Positions 1 to 6,547 of a stretch of 8,054 nucleotides of DNA are shown here, piece by piece. The position numbers were made by a program, and so were the translations under genes. The stretch is from JAJPJX01 sp964568355 (GTDB lineage Bacteria; Acidobacteriota; Terriglobia; Bryobacterales; Bryobacteraceae), in NCBI GenBank assembly GCA_964568355.1, contig CAZMRK010000815.1, forward strand, positions 1 to 8,054, given 5' to 3'. A model generated the notes under the pieces. That model ran no database searches, was not told where the DNA came from, and saw nothing but the letters and a program-made list of their open reading frames with translations. Each line of letters starts with the position of its first letter. The stretch's first letter is position 1.

Positions 1-484
1 AAAGCGGCCGCCCTGCTACCATCCGCCACTCCCTCGGCACGACCGAACGATCCTGCTTCCAGGGACATAGCCAGCGCGGGCGTAGAAAAATCCGGTCCAG
101 CGGCGTACCGCGCAGAAACAGCCAGGAAGCGATGCAGGTGCGCAGGCGCAGATGATGCCGCTCCAACCGGGAGTTATAGGCCAGAATCTTGCGCGGCGCG
201 AGCAGGAAGGCGGCCAGGCGCAGCGCGTCGGGTTCGTTCGTAAACAGGACGGGAGCGAGGCCAATACGGTAAGGACGCAGCTTTCGCCGCAGCATGCGGT
301 AAATCTGCCAGGGAGAACCTTCCTGCCGCGGGATGAGGATGTGACGCCGGTTAGGCACCAGTTGCCGGATCTCTTCCACCATCTTTTCGGCCAGCCGCGG
401 ATCCCCGCTCAGGAAGGAGACGACCACTGCCTCAGGCTCCTTCTGCAGGAGCCGAAAGAGCCAGGCCTTGAGCCACGTCTTCAT
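1..484 (-). CDS. Unrecognised protein, N-terminal 161 residues (cut by left edge)
   Basis: The frame stays open from an ATG at 484 to the window edge, so the C-terminus lies outside. The start overlaps the stop of the upstream transporter gene by one base (TAATG), which fixes the start and suggests translational coupling. The product begins MKTWLKAWLF and has no clear signal peptide. It is rich in Arg and Leu. An early stretch (FLSGDPRLAEKMVEEIRQLV) looks like a beta strand followed by a helix, as at the front of a Rossmann-like fold. Further in are a PYRIGLAPVLFT segment and a Leu/Arg-rich part with LAPRKILAYNSRLERHHLR. I do not recognise the family with certainty. The general look resembles N-terminal parts of acidobacterial glycosyltransferase-type proteins, but that rests on memory and is weak. 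That the gene is real is well supported; its function is not. Confidence 0.7.
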   Translation of the reverse strand, partial: MKTWLKAWLFRLLQKEPEAVVVSFLSGDPRLAEKMVEEIRQLVPNRRHILIPRQEGSPWQIYRMLRRKLRPYRIGLAPVLFTNEPDALRLAAFLLAPRKILAYNSRLERHHLRLRTCIASWLFLRGTPLDRIFLRPRWLCPWKQDRSVVPREWRMVAGRPL

Positions 485-1677
485 TACGCCGGTGCTTCGG
501 TCCCTTTCAATATTCCGTAAGCCGCGAGCGGAAGAAAAGAAACCAGCAGGCAGACCGGGGTATAGCCCCTGGCATCAATGATAGCCCCGAAGGCCGGGGA
601 AGCCAGGGCCTGCACACCACCATAAGAAGCGACCAAAATCGAAGTGGCAAAAGCGGCCCGCGCGCCCCCAAAGGTGTCGAGCGGCATGGTGTACATATTA
701 ACGCTGAAAGCGGCAATCGCGAAAATACTGAGAGAAATTCCAGCCGATGCCCAGGCCGGGCCAGGCAGCACCGGGACCAGCGCGCTCGCCAGCGCCAGCA
801 CGGAACTGGTTGCGCAGGCCCGGGTACGCGCGGCCACAGCCTCTACGCCTCTTCGCATCAGGTACTGCGAGTACCATCCTCCGGCGACTCCCCCGGCAGT
901 GGCGAAGAGAGGTGGAATCCAGGCAAACCATGCCGCCTGGACCAGCGTGAGATGGTGGACGTCCACCAGGTAAGTGGTGGTCCAGTTCGTCCAAAGCGAA
1001 TAGCCTGTCATGCTCAGAGCGTTGGCCGCGACGAACGCCCACAGCCTGGAGTGACGCAAGAGTTCCGTTCCGGAAAAGATCGGCTGTCTGGCCGGTTGAT
1101 GGATCCCGCCAAACCGGGCGGCCACCACATTCCACACGGGAATCCACAGCAGACCGAGCAGCCCGGTCACCACAAAAGCGTTGCGCCAGCCATAAGCCAC
1201 CGCGATCCAGGTGGCGATGGGTGGCGCCAGAACCAAGCCGAGGCTCACCCCCGCCTGATTGAGGGCATTTCCCAGGGCACGCTCGCTGGGCAGCAGATAC
1301 TGGTGAATGGCTTTGCCCGCTGCGGGAATCCCGGCGGCTTCCGACAGCCCGAGGACGGCCCGGCAGCCGGTGAGGCCCGCCATACCGCTGGTGAACCCCG
1401 TCCAGATGCCGGAACACGACCAGACCGTCACGGCCAGGCTGATGGCCCGATTCAATCCGATTGAATCGATCAGCAGGCCGGCAAACGGCGCGCTGATCGC
1501 ATAGGTGATGGAGAAGGCGGTCAGGAGGAAGCCGTAATCGGTGTTCGAGAGATGAAATTCGGCGCGCAACAGCGGGGCGAGCGTGGCCAGAGTCTGGCGG
1601 TCCAGATAGTTGATCGCGGTGGAAAGGACGAAGACGCCAAGCACCAGCCAGCGTCGGGGCCGTCCGGATGGCTTCAC
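484..1677 (-). CDS. MFS transporter, anion:cation symporter-like
   Basis: This is a 397-residue major facilitator protein, a normal length for the superfamily, with about 12 hydrophobic segments. The first helix carries the NYLDR motif (residues 23-27) typical of the ACS family, which includes hexuronate, glucarate and phthalate carriers and SLC17 relatives. The loop after helix 2 has GLLIDSIGLNR (67-77), a variant of the MFS loop signature. Helix 4 has GCRAVLGLSEAAGIPA (104-119), the usual RxxLGxxEA arrangement. The likely role is inner-membrane uptake of an organic anion with a cation; the substrate cannot be read from sequence. The start is GTG, overlapping the stop of the TPR gene as GTGA. 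A TGA lies 8 codons upstream in frame and no better start exists between them. The gene sits second in a three-gene operon and its stop overlaps the next start. Confidence 0.9.
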   Translation of the reverse strand: MKPSGRPRRWLVLGVFVLSTAINYLDRQTLATLAPLLRAEFHLSNTDYGFLLTAFSITYAISAPFAGLLIDSIGLNRAISLAVTVWSCSGIWTGFTSGMAGLTGCRAVLGLSEAAGIPAAGKAIHQYLLPSERALGNALNQAGVSLGLVLAPPIATWIAVAYGWRNAFVVTGLLGLLWIPVWNVVAARFGGIHQPARQPIFSGTELLRHSRLWAFVAANALSMTGYSLWTNWTTTYLVDVHHLTLVQAAWFAWIPPLFATAGGVAGGWYSQYLMRRGVEAVAARTRACATSSVLALASALVPVLPGPAWASAGISLSIFAIAAFSVNMYTMPLDTFGGARAAFATSILVASYGGVQALASPAFGAIIDARGYTPVCLLVSFLPLAAYGILKGTEAPA

Positions 1678-3356
1678 TGGAATTCGATGGTGGCTACCTC
1701 ACCCGCGGTGGCCAACTTCGCATTTGGCTTTGGAAAATATTCGGCCGAGATACGCCGGTTCTTCTGTGGGCCGCATCCCAGAACATGCTCGCCGCCTCCC
1801 AGAATCGCAATCTGGGAGGGATCCGGGATCAGCAGGCGGATCGTTTTCTGGTTGTCGGTCTGGATCACAAGCCGTGCTTGGCGCCCGAGGCAATCCACTT
1901 GTTTGAGTGCCCCCGTAGCCTTGCCGGCCGGCTTCTCGCCTTCCCACCAGGGGACCACCTTCTCGCCGGTTGCCGGCGCCCGGCCTTGATTGGCCTTGAC
2001 TTCCAACGCGTGCAACTCCGCGCGGGCCTGCTCTTTGAGCCGGTTCAGTTCCCGCTCCTTTCCCTCGGCGGCCCGGCGCCGTTCGGCGGCTTCGTAATCA
2101 AGCCGCTGCTGTTCGATGGCCATGCGGGCGCGGTGAAAACGGTCGCGGTCGGCCCGGTTGTCGGCTGCCTGTTCCGCGGCCCGCCAGGCTTTGGCAGCCT
2201 CTCCGAACTTGTGCTGATCCAGGCAGGCTTCCGCCAGAGACTGCCAATAGAGCGTGTTGCGAACGGCGAGCGAAGCCGCCAGTTGGAACTCCGCGACGCG
2301 CTTATCCGCGTCCGTCTCCTGGCGGGCAAGCAGAAAGTGCGGCTCCGCCAGTTTGGGGTTAAGCTGTACCGCCTTCTGAAGGGCCGCCAGCACCTTGGCG
2401 TGATCGGTTTCCAAACGGGCGTACTCGACGTACGCCATCGGACTCTGCGAACCGGCCTCCATGGCGGACGCGAAATGGCCTCGGGCCGCCTCTGATTCCT
2501 TGGCGCGCAGAGCCAGAAGACCAAGACCCTCGTGTGCTTCGGCGGGGAACAAATGGTCGCGGAGGAGGGCTTCGTAGGCGGCAGCGGAGGTCTTCGGAAG
2601 CAGCAGGTCGGCCAGGGCGAGGCGCAGGGCGGCGGGCTCGACCGGGAACTCCGGAAAATCGTGTTCCACGTTGATGGGACGCGGCGACAGGTTAACCGTC
2701 TGGAAGTTTCCAGCGGCCAGGTAGGTGGCCGCCTGCTTCTCGATCTCGCCTGCCGTCTTGCCGATCGCGTTGCGATAGGCGGCGTCCTCGGCAACTCCGT
2801 TGCGGAGGTTATATAGCAGGACGCGCAGCTTCCCGTAATACTCCGGATCGACGGCCAGCAGGTGAACCAGAGCCCAATCCGGCGAGCGCTCGACGGGTGG
2901 CGTGCCCAGCTTGATCAGGATGCCGGTCACCTGGACGGTTGAAAACAGATCTGCCAGGCCGCGCTCGATATGCTCCGGCATGCGCGCTACGCTCGACCCC
3001 AGCAGCAACTGCGTAGCGTCATGAAACACGGCGGAGGCGACGGGGGCGCCGGAGGTTAGAACGACACCGAAGCGGTCCCGCCCGTGCAAAAAGGGAGCAG
3101 AACCCGACCAGCCGGCCGCATCCTTGGGGGAGCGGAACAGGAGGATCCGTACGGGCATGGAGGTACGCAGGTCTGTATCGCCTACAACCTGCCCCAGCCC
3201 GTGTCGGAATTCCTCAAAACGCACGAGCATCTCGCGGCCGGCCCGCGCGCCGGCATTGGTCCAGACTTCAAATGGGCCGGATTCGAAGCGAATCCACCGA
3301 TCCTCGGCATAAGCCGCCACTGCCAGCCAACACAGGATCAGCAGACGCAACAACAT
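1674..3356 (-). CDS. Exported TPR protein with degenerate peptidase-like N-terminal domain
   Basis: The product has 560 residues. Residues 1-17 form a signal peptide (LLRLLILCWLAVAAYA, then ED), so it is probably periplasmic. Residues 20-215 resemble the DUF1570/peptidase MA-like gluzincin domains that precede TPRs in many acidobacterial proteins, including WIRFESGPFEVWTN near the start. The expected HExxH reads HDATQ (112-116) and the later glutamate (xEGLA) reads RGLA (132-135), so catalysis is unlikely. Residues 240-400 contain helical TPR-like repeats, for example AYVEYARLETDHAKVLAALQ and NTLYWQSLAEACLDQHKFGE. Residues 405-455 are a charged, probably coiled-coil helix. Residues 475-560 look like a small beta domain with two cysteines (489, 528). 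The likely role is scaffolding or binding outside the cytoplasm. The gene leads the operon with the MFS transporter. No Shine-Dalgarno sequence is visible before the ATG. Confidence 0.85.
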   Translation of the reverse strand: MLLRLLILCWLAVAAYAEDRWIRFESGPFEVWTNAGARAGREMLVRFEEFRHGLGQVVGDTDLRTSMPVRILLFRSPKDAAGWSGSAPFLHGRDRFGVVLTSGAPVASAVFHDATQLLLGSSVARMPEHIERGLADLFSTVQVTGILIKLGTPPVERSPDWALVHLLAVDPEYYGKLRVLLYNLRNGVAEDAAYRNAIGKTAGEIEKQAATYLAAGNFQTVNLSPRPINVEHDFPEFPVEPAALRLALADLLLPKTSAAAYEALLRDHLFPAEAHEGLGLLALRAKESEAARGHFASAMEAGSQSPMAYVEYARLETDHAKVLAALQKAVQLNPKLAEPHFLLARQETDADKRVAEFQLAASLAVRNTLYWQSLAEACLDQHKFGEAAKAWRAAEQAADNRADRDRFHRARMAIEQQRLDYEAAERRRAAEGKERELNRLKEQARAELHALEVKANQGRAPATGEKVVPWWEGEKPAGKATGALKQVDCLGRQARLVIQTDNQKTIRLLIPDPSQIAILGGGEHVLGCGPQKNRRISAEYFPKPNAKLATAGEVATIEFQ

Positions 3357-3365
3357 GTCACTGTT

Positions 3366-3371
3366 ATTATC
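3366..3371 (-). promoter_or_regulatory. Possible -10 element of the TPR-MFS operon
   Basis: On the minus strand GATAAT (5 of 6 match to TATAAT) lies 9 bases before the TPR start codon. Transcription from it would begin about 2-4 bases before the ATG. This would give a nearly leaderless mRNA, which fits the absence of a Shine-Dalgarno sequence. No good -35 hexamer is found at 16-18 bases upstream, so the call is tentative. Confidence 0.3.
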
Positions 3372-3431
3372 GCGCAGGGGCGAGCGCGGTTTTCGCTGTG
3401 GGTTTTCGTTTCGGGCAGTTCGCGGAGGACT

Positions 3432-3440
3432 TGCTATAAT
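3432..3440 (+). promoter_or_regulatory. Extended -10 promoter of tRNA-Glu
   Basis: The stretch TGCTATAAT is a perfect extended -10 element (TGn followed by consensus TATAAT at 3435-3440). It ends 21 bases before the tRNA 5' end, so initiation near 3447 would leave a short 5' leader for RNase P to remove. A clear TTGACA-like -35 at the usual spacing is absent, which is tolerated by extended -10 promoters. Confidence 0.75.
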
Positions 3441-3461
3441 ACAAAAGACTCGTCCTCAAGC

Positions 3462-3536
3462 GGCGCTATCGTCTAACGGTTAGGACGGAGCCCTCTCAAG
3501 GCTCAAATACGGGTTCGATTCCCGTTAGCGCTACCA
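3462..3536 (+). tRNA. tRNA-Glu (anticodon CUC)
   Basis: A complete cloverleaf can be drawn. The acceptor stem pairs GGCGCTA with TAGCGCT, with a G1-U72 wobble as in many bacterial tRNA-Glu. The D stem pairs GTCT with GGAC around AACGGTTA. The anticodon stem pairs GAGCC with GGCTC around loop CTCTCAA, giving anticodon CUC, which reads GAG. The variable loop is AAAT. The T stem pairs ACGGG with CCCGT around TTCGATT. The discriminator is A and CCA is encoded, ending at 3536. It is the only plus-strand gene here, divergent from the TPR operon and convergent with the SPFH gene. No U-rich terminator hairpin was found downstream, and no integrase or repeat of the tRNA 3' end suggests an inserted element. 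Confidence 0.97.
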
Positions 3537-3760
3537 AGTTTCGATGGCTTCAAAGCCGTGCTCATCCGAAACCGGCTTCCACTGAGTTCCTTGCTACGCC
3601 TGTTTAGTACATGCTTCAACCAGTTGAAAAATGCGCAAGGATGATCTCGCCGCAGCCCTCCTTCCCGCTCTGGTCTCTCCTGCCCGGCGAGCCACTGGAA
3701 CAGACGGTAGCGCGATCAGACCTGCGCTGGTCCATCCTCGCATCGACGGAGCACCGCGGG
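3537..3760. other. Intergenic gap between tRNA-Glu and the SPFH gene
   Basis: These 224 bases separate two convergent genes. The only structure seen is a short inverted repeat, GGCTT-CA-AAGCC (3546-3557). It has no T-run, so it is a poor intrinsic terminator in either direction. No convincing coding sequence was found. Confidence 0.5.
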
Positions 3761-4705
3761 TTAACGCCGAACTGGAGTATCGGGGTTCTGGACGCCACCC
3801 TTGATGATGGTCATGGCGGTGGCGATCAACGAGCTGGCATCGGCGAGATTGGTGGGGATGACGAGACTGTTGCCGGCCTTGGCCAGGTTGCCGAACTGGG
3901 CGACGTACTGCTCCGCCACCCGAAGTTGGACTGCCTGGAAGCCTCCGGGAGCTTCGATGGCTTCGGCGACGCGTCGAATTCCTTCCGCGGTGGCTGTAGC
4001 GATCGAGAGAATCGCCTGGGCTTGGCCCTCGGCTTCATTGATCCGCTGCTGGCGAACCGCCTCGGAGGCTTTGATCGCCTTCTGCTTTTCGCCCTCGGCC
4101 GTATTCACAGCGGCATCGCGCACCCCTTCAGAGGTCAGGATAACAGAGCGTTTCTCGCGTTCGGCACGCATCTGCTTTTCCATGGCGGAGAGGATGTCCT
4201 GGGGCGGGTTGATGTTCTTGATTTCGTAGCGAAGAACCTTCACACCCCAGGGCTCGGAGGCCTTGTCTACTTCGCTGACCACGGCCAGGTTGATCTGGGC
4301 CCGCTCCTCGAAGGTCTTGTCGAGATCGATTTTTCCTACTTCGGAACGGAGGGTTGTCTGGCAGAGCTGAGTAATGGCGAAGGTGTAATTGGAGATCCCA
4401 TAGGAGGCCCGCTCCGCGTCGAGCACCTTCAGGTAGAGCAGGCCGTCCACCCCCACCTGTACGTTGTCGCGAGTAATACACACCTGTTCGGGGATGTCGA
4501 TGGCGGTCTCCTTGAGGGAGAGGCGGTAGCGGATCACATCGACGAAGGGAGTAAGGATGTGAAAGCCGGCCTGGAGGGTACCGGAGTAACGCCCCAGACG
4601 TTCGACGACATAGGCCGCCTGCTGGGGCACGACCACCGCAGTCTTGGCGAGGATCACGATAGCGAGGAAGATCAGGATGAGGACGATTAGGACTCCGGCG
4701 GTCAT
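3761..4705 (-). CDS. qmcA: SPFH/band 7 (stomatin, QmcA-type) membrane protein
   Basis: The product has 314 residues, close to E. coli QmcA (about 305). An N-terminal membrane segment (residues 4-20) is followed by the SPFH core (about 22-185), beginning VVPQQAAYVVERLGRYSGTL, with family motifs such as ITRDNVQVGVDG (77-88) and WGVKVLRYEIKNINPP (153-168). Residues 175-255 form a long Ala/Glu/Lys/Arg-rich helix (MRAEREKR, AEGEKQKAIKASEA), the oligomerising coiled coil of stomatins. The C-terminal region (IEAPGGFQAVQLRVAEQYV onward) is also typical. Such proteins form large ring or cage assemblies in the inner membrane and are thought to organise microdomains and protease partners. The gene follows nfeD by 9 bases, the usual pairing. 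Its Shine-Dalgarno AGGAGA overlaps the nfeD stop, so the two are likely translated together. Confidence 0.95.
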   Translation of the reverse strand: MTAGVLIVLILIFLAIVILAKTAVVVPQQAAYVVERLGRYSGTLQAGFHILTPFVDVIRYRLSLKETAIDIPEQVCITRDNVQVGVDGLLYLKVLDAERASYGISNYTFAITQLCQTTLRSEVGKIDLDKTFEERAQINLAVVSEVDKASEPWGVKVLRYEIKNINPPQDILSAMEKQMRAEREKRSVILTSEGVRDAAVNTAEGEKQKAIKASEAVRQQRINEAEGQAQAILSIATATAEGIRRVAEAIEAPGGFQAVQLRVAEQYVAQFGNLAKAGNSLVIPTNLADASSLIATAMTIIKGGVQNPDTPVRR

Positions 4706-4710
4706 CTGGT

Positions 4711-4716
4711 TCTCCT
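4711..4716 (-). promoter_or_regulatory. Shine-Dalgarno of the SPFH gene, overlapping the nfeD stop
   Basis: On the minus strand AGGAGA shares bases with the TAG that ends nfeD and lies 5 bases before the SPFH ATG at 4705. It fixes that start and ties translation of the two genes together. Confidence 0.75.
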
Positions 4717-5164
4717 AGATTCTGACATGTAAAGTGAGACCCTCAATGTCCTCCACCCGGCAGCGGACGTCAACGGGAATGGGCGCCGTGCCGGTATTCA
4801 GGGCAGACCAGGAGGAGCCGCGCAGTTCGACCTTTCCGATCGCCTGGGGAGCGATGGCTTCGAGGGCCTTGGCCGTTTCACCGACCAGGGAATCCACTGG
4901 TTGGGTCCTGTTCCGGAAATGGAACTTGCCAAGCAGCGGCTTGCGGAGCAGCGCCACGCACAAGAGGGAGATGGAGATGAAGGCGAGTCCTTGCGAGATA
5001 AAAGAGGACAGCAGGCCGGTGGACACGAGAATTGCCGTTGCGATCGAGCCCACACCGAAAAAGAACAGGAAGAAACCCGTGGGTAGCAGAAGCTCCGCCA
5101 GCATAAGAATCAGCCCGGCCATTAGCCAGATCCACCAAGCCACGGTAATCGGAACTATCTCCAC
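4715..5164 (-). CDS. nfeD: Short NfeD family membrane protein, partner of the SPFH protein
   Basis: From the proposed GTG at 5164 the product has 149 residues, the usual size of short NfeD proteins that lack the ClpP-like protease domain. Three hydrophobic segments lie in the first 70 or so residues (WWIWLMAGLILMLAELLLP, FFLFFFGVGSIATAILV, FISISLLCVALL). They include the family's E-LL-P pattern after helix 1. A basic linker leads to a C-terminal OB-fold-like domain (LVGETAKALEAIAP, GKVELRGSSWSAL, PVDVRCRVEDIEGLTLHV). NfeD proteins pair with SPFH proteins and are thought to regulate them; the adjacent gene is exactly that. The frame stays open upstream to an ATG at 5317, but those 51 extra residues are Pro-rich, unlike any signal or NfeD sequence, and overlap inverted repeats, so I prefer GTG. 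No strong ribosome binding site precedes it, so the start remains the uncertain part. Confidence 0.85.
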   Translation of the reverse strand: MEIVPITVAWWIWLMAGLILMLAELLLPTGFFLFFFGVGSIATAILVSTGLLSSFISQGLAFISISLLCVALLRKPLLGKFHFRNRTQPVDSLVGETAKALEAIAPQAIGKVELRGSSWSALNTGTAPIPVDVRCRVEDIEGLTLHVRI

Positions 5165-5258
5165 GCTAGAACGGAATGTAACATAGAGCGTGCTCAAATA
5201 GGGGAGCGGCGATCCCCAAATCGGATTCGGTGTTGGGAGTGGATTGAACCAGACCGCG

Positions 5259-5279
5259 ATTCCTGCACAATCCAGGAAT
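5259..5279. repeat. Perfect 7-bp inverted repeat upstream of nfeD
   Basis: ATTCCTG and CAGGAAT flank a 7-base centre (CACAATC). The arms can extend by a G-U pair on the plus-strand RNA. No T-run follows on either strand, so it is not an intrinsic terminator. Placed about 95-115 bases before the nfeD GTG, it could be an operator or a leader hairpin; this is inference. Confidence 0.45.
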
Positions 5280-5296
5280 TCTCCAGGCAGGCAGTT

Positions 5297-5314
5297 CGGC
5301 CAGGCGCTTGGCCG
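5297..5314. repeat. Perfect 6-bp inverted repeat with a T-run 10 bases beyond
   Basis: CGGCCA and TGGCCG flank GGCGCT. On the plus strand seven Ts follow at 5324-5330, but nine bases separate them from the stem and there is no plus-strand gene to terminate. On the minus strand the A-run comes before the hairpin, which does not make a terminator for the radical SAM gene. A weak promoter-like pair, TTGAAC (5344-5339) and TAGATT (5323-5318) with 15-base spacing, is visible just upstream in the nfeD direction. It would place both inverted repeats around or after the nfeD transcription start. Confidence 0.35.
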
Positions 5315-5402
5315 CAAAATCTATTTTTTTCGACCGTAGTTCAATGCCGGAACTGAGCCGCGCGCGTAAGCAAGCGGACAAACCAATCATCCGGTCATAG
5401 CA

Positions 5403-6536
5403 CTAGGCCTGCCTGAGACCCAGCAGCCTGCCAAAGATTTTCTGAAGTGCAGCCGCACAAGGGTTACCCAGGAATACCCAGGCGATGAAGCGCAGCAGAA
5501 GCGGCACCCGAAAGTGCGGATCGGTCGCCCGGCGGCGCTCGATCAACTCCCGCAGCATGTTCCGCGGGTTCTCGCGGATCTGATCGAGCATTGCGGTCTG
5601 ATGGACGCAAGAGATGCCACAGAATGGCGCACAGTCTTTGATGATGGTGAATTGGCGCCCGATATCATCGAATGTGTACTCGGCTAGCGGGATGCCGGGA
5701 TGGCCGCGCTGCTGCGAGCACCAATGGACCAGCCCGTCTTCGCAGATGTAGAGAAAGCGGGCTCCGGCACGGCAGTGCCATTGATTCGGGAGACCGCGGG
5801 CCAGGTTCTCCTGAAAACGATCGTAGTGGGCGAAGGAGAAGACCCCGGTTTCCAGACGACGAATGTCTTGATAGATGCGGAACTGGGCTTCGGGGAGAGG
5901 CGCGCTTTGACCAGCGCCATCGTGTGCGATGCCGACGGTGCTATGGAAGCCCAGCGAGCGAGCGCAATGGGCGATCGTAAGGGCATCTTCGGGATGACGG
6001 ACGGCGATGCCCAGGACGGAGTTGATCGTGACAGAGAATTCGGCTTCGCGAGCGATCCATTCGAGCTTGCGATGCAACACTCGCAGGGACTTCATAGAGA
6101 TCTCGTCAGGTTCAACGTTGTCAACGCTAATTTGCAGGTAATCCAGGCCGGCGTCGTTAAGGGCGTGCACCCGCTCGGGCGAGAACAGATAGGCGTTGCT
6201 AATGAGCGTGGCGATGGCGCCGCGGGATCGGATGCGGCGGATGATGTCTTCAAGTTGTGGATGGAGTAACGGTTCACCGCCGCTGATGGTGATGATGGAT
6301 ACGCCGAGGTCCACGAGCTTGTCGACACGGGCGAGCATATCGGTGAGGGGAACGGGCTGAGAGGAATGGTCGAACTCATTGCAATATACGCAGGCGAGGT
6401 TGCAACGGCGGATTGGAATGATCTGGGCAAGCACTGGGCGCGCACGTTGCTGCATGGCGTAAGCGAACATGCGAACCTCGCGGCGTCGGCGATCCAGGGC
6501 ACGGAATTTCTTCCGCAGGGATTTTCCAGCCAGCAT
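5403..6536 (-). CDS. Radical SAM enzyme with SPASM-like C-terminal cysteines
   Basis: The chosen ATG gives 377 residues; the longest frame starts at a GTG at 6545 (380 residues). ATG is preferred because AGGTGG lies 5 bases before it. Counting from the GTG, the radical SAM motif is CNLACVYC (C48, C52, C55), which holds the SAM-binding [4Fe-4S] cluster. SGGEPLLHP (88-96) is the SAM-contacting GGE motif, and YLQISVDNVEPDEISMKSL (136-154) belongs to the barrel. The C-terminal part has C258, C268, G271 and C276, fitting CX12GX4C of SPASM domains, then CX3CX3C (C305, C309, C313) instead of the usual CX2CX5CX3C. A hydrophobic tail (LLLRFIAWVFLG, 349-360) may touch the membrane. SPASM enzymes often modify peptides or proteins, but no precursor peptide is evident nearby. 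The substrate is unknown. The gene appears to stand alone, at least 150 bases from both neighbours. Confidence 0.9.
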   Translation of the reverse strand: MLAGKSLRKKFRALDRRRREVRMFAYAMQQRARPVLAQIIPIRRCNLACVYCNEFDHSSQPVPLTDMLARVDKLVDLGVSIITISGGEPLLHPQLEDIIRRIRSRGAIATLISNAYLFSPERVHALNDAGLDYLQISVDNVEPDEISMKSLRVLHRKLEWIAREAEFSVTINSVLGIAVRHPEDALTIAHCARSLGFHSTVGIAHDGAGQSAPLPEAQFRIYQDIRRLETGVFSFAHYDRFQENLARGLPNQWHCRAGARFLYICEDGLVHWCSQQRGHPGIPLAEYTFDDIGRQFTIIKDCAPFCGISCVHQTAMLDQIRENPRNMLRELIERRRATDPHFRVPLLLRFIAWVFLGNPCAAALQKIFGRLLGLRQA

Positions 6537-6541
6537 TTCGC

Positions 6542-6547
6542 CCACCT
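6542..6547 (-). promoter_or_regulatory. Shine-Dalgarno that decides the radical SAM start
   Basis: AGGTGG on the minus strand (5 of 6 bases of AGGAGG) lies 5 bases before the ATG at 6536. The upstream GTG candidate at 6545 is inside this element and has no ribosome binding site of its own. Confidence 0.55.

Noticed and set aside
1668..2495. A 275-codon plus-strand open frame opposite the TPR gene
   Set aside because: It is an antisense shadow of the TPR and coiled-coil coding region; there is no ribosome binding site or recognisable motif.
3462..3760. tRNA-Glu as an integration site for a mobile element
   Set aside because: There is no integrase, no direct repeat of the tRNA 3' end, and the flanking genes look like ordinary chromosome.
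3540..3964. Repeat of TTCGATGGCTTC at about 3540 and 3953
   Set aside because: Twelve bases found twice, once inside the SPFH gene, with no extension on either side; chance is enough to explain it.
3611..4690. A 359-codon plus-strand open frame opposite the SPFH gene
   Set aside because: It mirrors a strongly recognisable SPFH gene. The translation is Gly/Asp/Leu-rich with no domain pattern; long antisense frames are expected in G+C-rich DNA.
5297..5330. Hairpin plus T-run as an intrinsic terminator
   Set aside because: The T-run is nine bases from the stem and lies on the plus strand, where no gene needs terminating. In the minus direction the order is reversed.
5166..5390. A 74-codon minus-strand frame right after the radical SAM gene, considered as a peptide substrate (RiPP precursor)
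   Set aside because: Third codon positions are only about half G or C by eye, unlike the neighbouring genes. There is no good Shine-Dalgarno, no leader/core layout, and it overlaps the inverted repeats upstream of nfeD.
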